From Crossaster papposus (lineage: Eukaryota > Echinodermata > Asteroidea > Velatida > Solasteridae): DNA of 64,000 nt. Both the position numbers and the translations under genes were made by a program. The first letter of the stretch is position 1. Every line of letters starts with the position of its first letter. This document shows, piece by piece, positions 61,277 through 64,000 of this stretch. The DNA is taken from assembly GCA_037893245.1 (NCBI GenBank), contig JBAIAA010000865.1, positions 1,426,001-1,490,000 of the forward strand, written 5' to 3'. The notes below the pieces were generated by a model. It had not been told where the DNA came from and ran no database searches. It saw only the letters and a program-made list of their open reading frames with translations.

Positions 61277-63419
61277 GATCTACACTTCACTCAGCCTGCT
61301 CAGAAGGAACAGCAGAGGTAGAAGACAGATATATAGTATATCCACGTGTCTCACTCATCCTGCTCAGAAGGAACAGCAGACGTAGAAGACAGAGATAGAG
61401 TATATCCACGTGTCTGATCTACACCTCAGAAGGAACAGCAGAGATAGAAGACAGAGATAGAGTATATCCACGTGTCTGATCTACACCTCACTCAGCCTGC
61501 TCAGAAGGAACAGCAGAGGTAGAAGACAGAGAAAGATTATATCCACGTGTCTGATCTACACCTCACTCAGCCTGCTCAGAAGGAACAGCAGAGGTAGAAT
61601 ACAGAGATAGAGTATATCCACGTGTCTTATCTGCCTGCTCAGAAGGAAAAGCAGAGGTAGAAGATAGAGATAGAGTATATTCACGTGTCTGATCTACACC
61701 TCACTCAGCCTGCTCAGAATGAACAGCAGAGGTAGAAGACAGAGATAAAGTATATCCACGTGTGTGATCGACACCTCACTCAGCCTGCTCATAAGGAACA
61801 GCAGAAGTAGAAGACAGAGATAGAGTATATCCACGTGTCTGATCTACACCTCAGAAGGAACAGCAGAGATAGAAGACAGAGATAGAGTATATCCACGTGT
61901 CTGATCTACACCTCACTCAGCCTGCTCAGAAGGAGCAACAGAGGTAGAAGACAGAGATAGAGTATATCCACGTGTCTGATCTACACCTCACTCAGCCTGC
62001 TCAGAAGGAACAGCAGAGGTAGAAGACAGAGATAGAGTATATCCACGTGTCTGATCTACACTTCACTCAGCCTGCTCAGAAGGAACAGCAGAGGTAGAAG
62101 ACAGAGATAGAGTATATCCACGTGTCTGATCTACACCTCACTCAGCCTGCTCAGAAGGAACAGCAGAGGTAGAAGACAGAGATAGATTATATCTACGTGT
62201 CTGATCTACACCTCACTCAGCCTGCTCAGAAGGAACAGCAGAGGGAGAAGACAGAGATAGAGTATATCCACGTGTCTGGTCTACATCTCACTCAGCCTGC
62301 TCAGAAGGAACAGCAGAGGGAGAAGACAGAGATAGAGTATATCCACGTGTCTGATCTACATCTCACTCAGCCTGCTCAGAAGGAACAGCAGAGGTAAAAT
62401 ACAGAGATAGGGTATATTCACGTGTCTCACTCAGCCTGCTCAGAAGGAACAGCAGAGGTAGAAGACAGAGATAGAGTATATCCACGTGTCTAATCTACAC
62501 CTCACTCAGCCTGCTCAGAAGGAACAGCAGAGGTAGAAGACAGAGATAGAGTAAATCCGCGTATCTGATCTACACCTCACTCAGCCTGCTCAGAAGGAAC
62601 AGCAGAGGTAGAAGACAGATATATAGTATATCCACGTGTCTCACTCATCCTGCTCAGACGGAACAGCAGAAGTAGAAGACAGAGATAGAGTATATCCACG
62701 TGTCTGATATACACCTCACTCAGCCTGCTCAGAAGGAACAGCAGAGGTAGAAGACACAGATAAATTATATCCACGTGTCTGATCTACACCTCACTCAGCC
62801 TGCTCAGAGGAACAGCAGAGGTAGAAGACAGAGATAGAGTATATCCACGTGTCTGATCTACACCTCACTCAGCCTGCTCAGAAGGAACAGCAGAGGTAAA
62901 AGACAGAGATATAGTATATCCACGTGTCTCACTCAGCCTGCTCAGAAGGAACAGCAGAGGTAGAAGACAGAGATAGAGTATATCCACGTTTCTCACTCAG
63001 CCTGCTCAGAAGGAACAGCAGAGGTAGAAGACAGAGATAGAGTATATCCACGTGTCTGATCTACACCTCACTCAGCATGCTCAGAAGGAACAGCAGAGGT
63101 AGAAGACAGAGATGGAGTATATCCACGTGTCTGATCTACACCTCACTCAGCCTGCTCATAAGGAACAGCAGAAGTAGAAGACAGAGATAGAGTATATCCA
63201 CGTGTCTGATCTACACCTCAGAAGGAACAGCAGAGATAGAAGACAGAGATAGAGTATATCCACGTGTCTGATCTACACCTCACTCAGCCTGCTCAGAAGG
63301 AGCAACAGAGGTAGAAGACAGAGATAGAGTATATCCACGTGTCTGATCTACACCTCACTCAGCCTGCTCAGAAGGAACAGCAGAGGTAGAAGACAGAGAT
63401 AGAGTATATCCACGTGTCT
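61277..63419 (+). repeat. 2143 bp HOR unit, copy 2
   Basis: The same 30-monomer order. 62 bp monomers at 61416, 61841 and 63208 match 59273, 59698 and 61065 exactly at 2143 bp. Small differences include GCCTGCTC/CTTCAC in the first monomer, TATCTGCC against TATCAGCC near 61626, and AATCTAC near 62491. Confidence 0.93.
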
Positions 63420-64000
63420 GATCTACACTTCACTCAGCCTGCTCAGAAGGAACAGCAGAGGTAGAAGACAGAGATAGAGTATATCCACGTGTCTGATCTA
63501 CACCTCACTCAGCCTGCTCAGAAGGAACAGCAGAGGTAGAAGACAGAGATAGATTATATCTACGTGTCTGATCTACACCTCACTCAGCCTGCTCAGAAGG
63601 AACAGCAGAGGGAGAAGACAGAGATAGAGTATATCCACGTGTCTCACTCAGCCTGCTCAGAATGAACAGCAGAGGTAGAAGACAGAGATAGATTATATCA
63701 ACGTGTCTGATCTACACGTCACTCAGCCTGCTCAGAAGGAACAGCATAGGTAAAAGACAGAGATAGAGTATATCCACGTGTCTGATCTACACCTCACTCA
63801 GCCTGCTCAGAAGGAACAGCAGAGGTAAAATACAGAAATAGAGTATATCTACGTGTCTCACTCAGCCTGCTCAGAAGGAACAGCAGAGGTAGAAGACAGA
63901 GATAGAGTATATCCACGTGTCTGATCTACACCTCACTCAGCCTGCTCAGAAGGAACAGCAGAGGTAGAAGACAGAGATAGAGTATATCCACGTGTCTGAA
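63420..64000 (+). repeat. Array tail, leaves the window
   Basis: Bases 63420-63644 (three L: CTTCAC, GATTATATCTAC, GGGAGAAG) repeat 62053-62277 at an offset of 1367 bp. An S with GAATGAAC and GATTATATCAAC follows at 63645, then L units with CACGTCAC and GCATAGG. The window stops three bases into a new cassette (GAA), so the array continues beyond it. Confidence 0.9.

Larger units (their letters stand above)
1..64000 (+). repeat. Satellite DNA array, 64/75 bp monomers, whole window
   Basis: The window is a continuous head-to-tail array. Every monomer reads, on the + strand, CACTCAGCCTG, then CTCAGAAGGAACAGCAG, then AGGTAGAAGACAGAGATAG, then AGTATATCCACGTGTCT, with scattered substitutions. An optional 11 bp cassette GATCTACACCT precedes it. 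I saw no inverted monomer, unique spacer, poly-A tail, transposon terminal repeat or coding segment. The array enters at base 1 inside a monomer and leaves at base 64000 three bases into the next. Segments separated by an HOR period match better than neighbouring monomers do, the hallmark of HOR organisation produced by unequal exchange. The satellite family and the species are not recognised. Confidence 0.98.

Noticed and set aside
1..64000. CRISPR array
   Set aside because: Repeats adjoin directly, and the optional 11 bp cassette is nearly constant. There are no unique spacers of similar length and no cas genes.
1..64000. Coding minisatellite (mucin-like or other repeat protein)
   Set aside because: 64 bp units shift the frame, all frames meet stops in consensus units, and the S/L order is not arranged to keep a frame.
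1..64000. CENP-B box or telomere repeat
   Set aside because: No match to the TTCG...CGGGA core of the CENP-B box and no TTAGGG-type runs were seen. A centromere role is possible but not shown.
1..64000. Inserted transposons, tRNA or rRNA genes
   Set aside because: Reading through the window I found no stretch that departs from the monomer for more than a few bases, so there is no room for such an element.

Overview
The whole 64 kb window is one uninterrupted head-to-tail tandem array of a short satellite repeat. I see no protein-coding gene, RNA gene, transposon, CRISPR array or unique sequence. Every stretch I read on the + strand is the same motif in the same orientation. The array runs off both ends: bases 1-6 are the tail of a monomer and bases 63998-64000 begin another. 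A satellite of this size with nested higher-order repeats (HORs) suggests eukaryotic heterochromatin (centromeric, pericentromeric, subtelomeric, or on a B or sex chromosome). I do not recognise the family, and the sequence alone does not name the species.

The basic unit comes in two main lengths. The short form S is 64 bp and starts CACTCAGCCTG. The long form L is 75 bp: the same unit preceded by an 11 bp cassette, consensus GATCTACACCT. A third form of 63 bp starts TATCAG or TATTAG. Rare broken forms of 74, 69, 62, 59 and 56 bp also occur. With a mean near 69 bp there are roughly 900-950 monomers (an estimate, not a count). GC of the consensus is about 48%. Each consensus monomer ends in a CACGTG palindrome, which holds its only CpG. 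The + strand is purine-rich through the middle of the unit.

Monomers carry recognisable variant marks, and the order of marks repeats over long distances, so the array is a mosaic of HORs. From left to right: a mosaic start (1-3690); three tandem 1742 bp units (3691-8916); two 3962 bp units (9056-16979); a junction (16980-17951); a displaced fourth copy of most of the 1742 bp unit (17952-19479); two related units of about 2.2 kb (19971-24361); a 3227/3024 bp pair (23657-29907); a 2384 bp unit with a partial second copy (29139-32774); a 4028 bp unit and an expanded second copy (33114-42281) with nested 1645/1239 bp and 406 bp duplications; two 1877 bp units (41876-45629); two 1175 bp units (47499-49848); a 1528 bp unit and related second copy (49774-52770); three units of 1633/1772/1772 bp (53957-59133); two 2143 bp units (59134-63419); and a tail. 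For six of these periods I summed the monomer lengths and they give the period exactly.

The left side mixes S and L about equally. The right end is dominated by L and carries 62 bp deletion monomers seen nowhere else. Copies of the same HOR commonly differ by exactly 139 bp (one S plus one L), as expected for unequal exchange in monomer register. Open reading frames here are by-products of the repeat. The consensus has stops in the frames that matter, 64 is not a multiple of 3, and the longest open stretches exist only where single-base changes in the 11 bp cassette remove a TAG.
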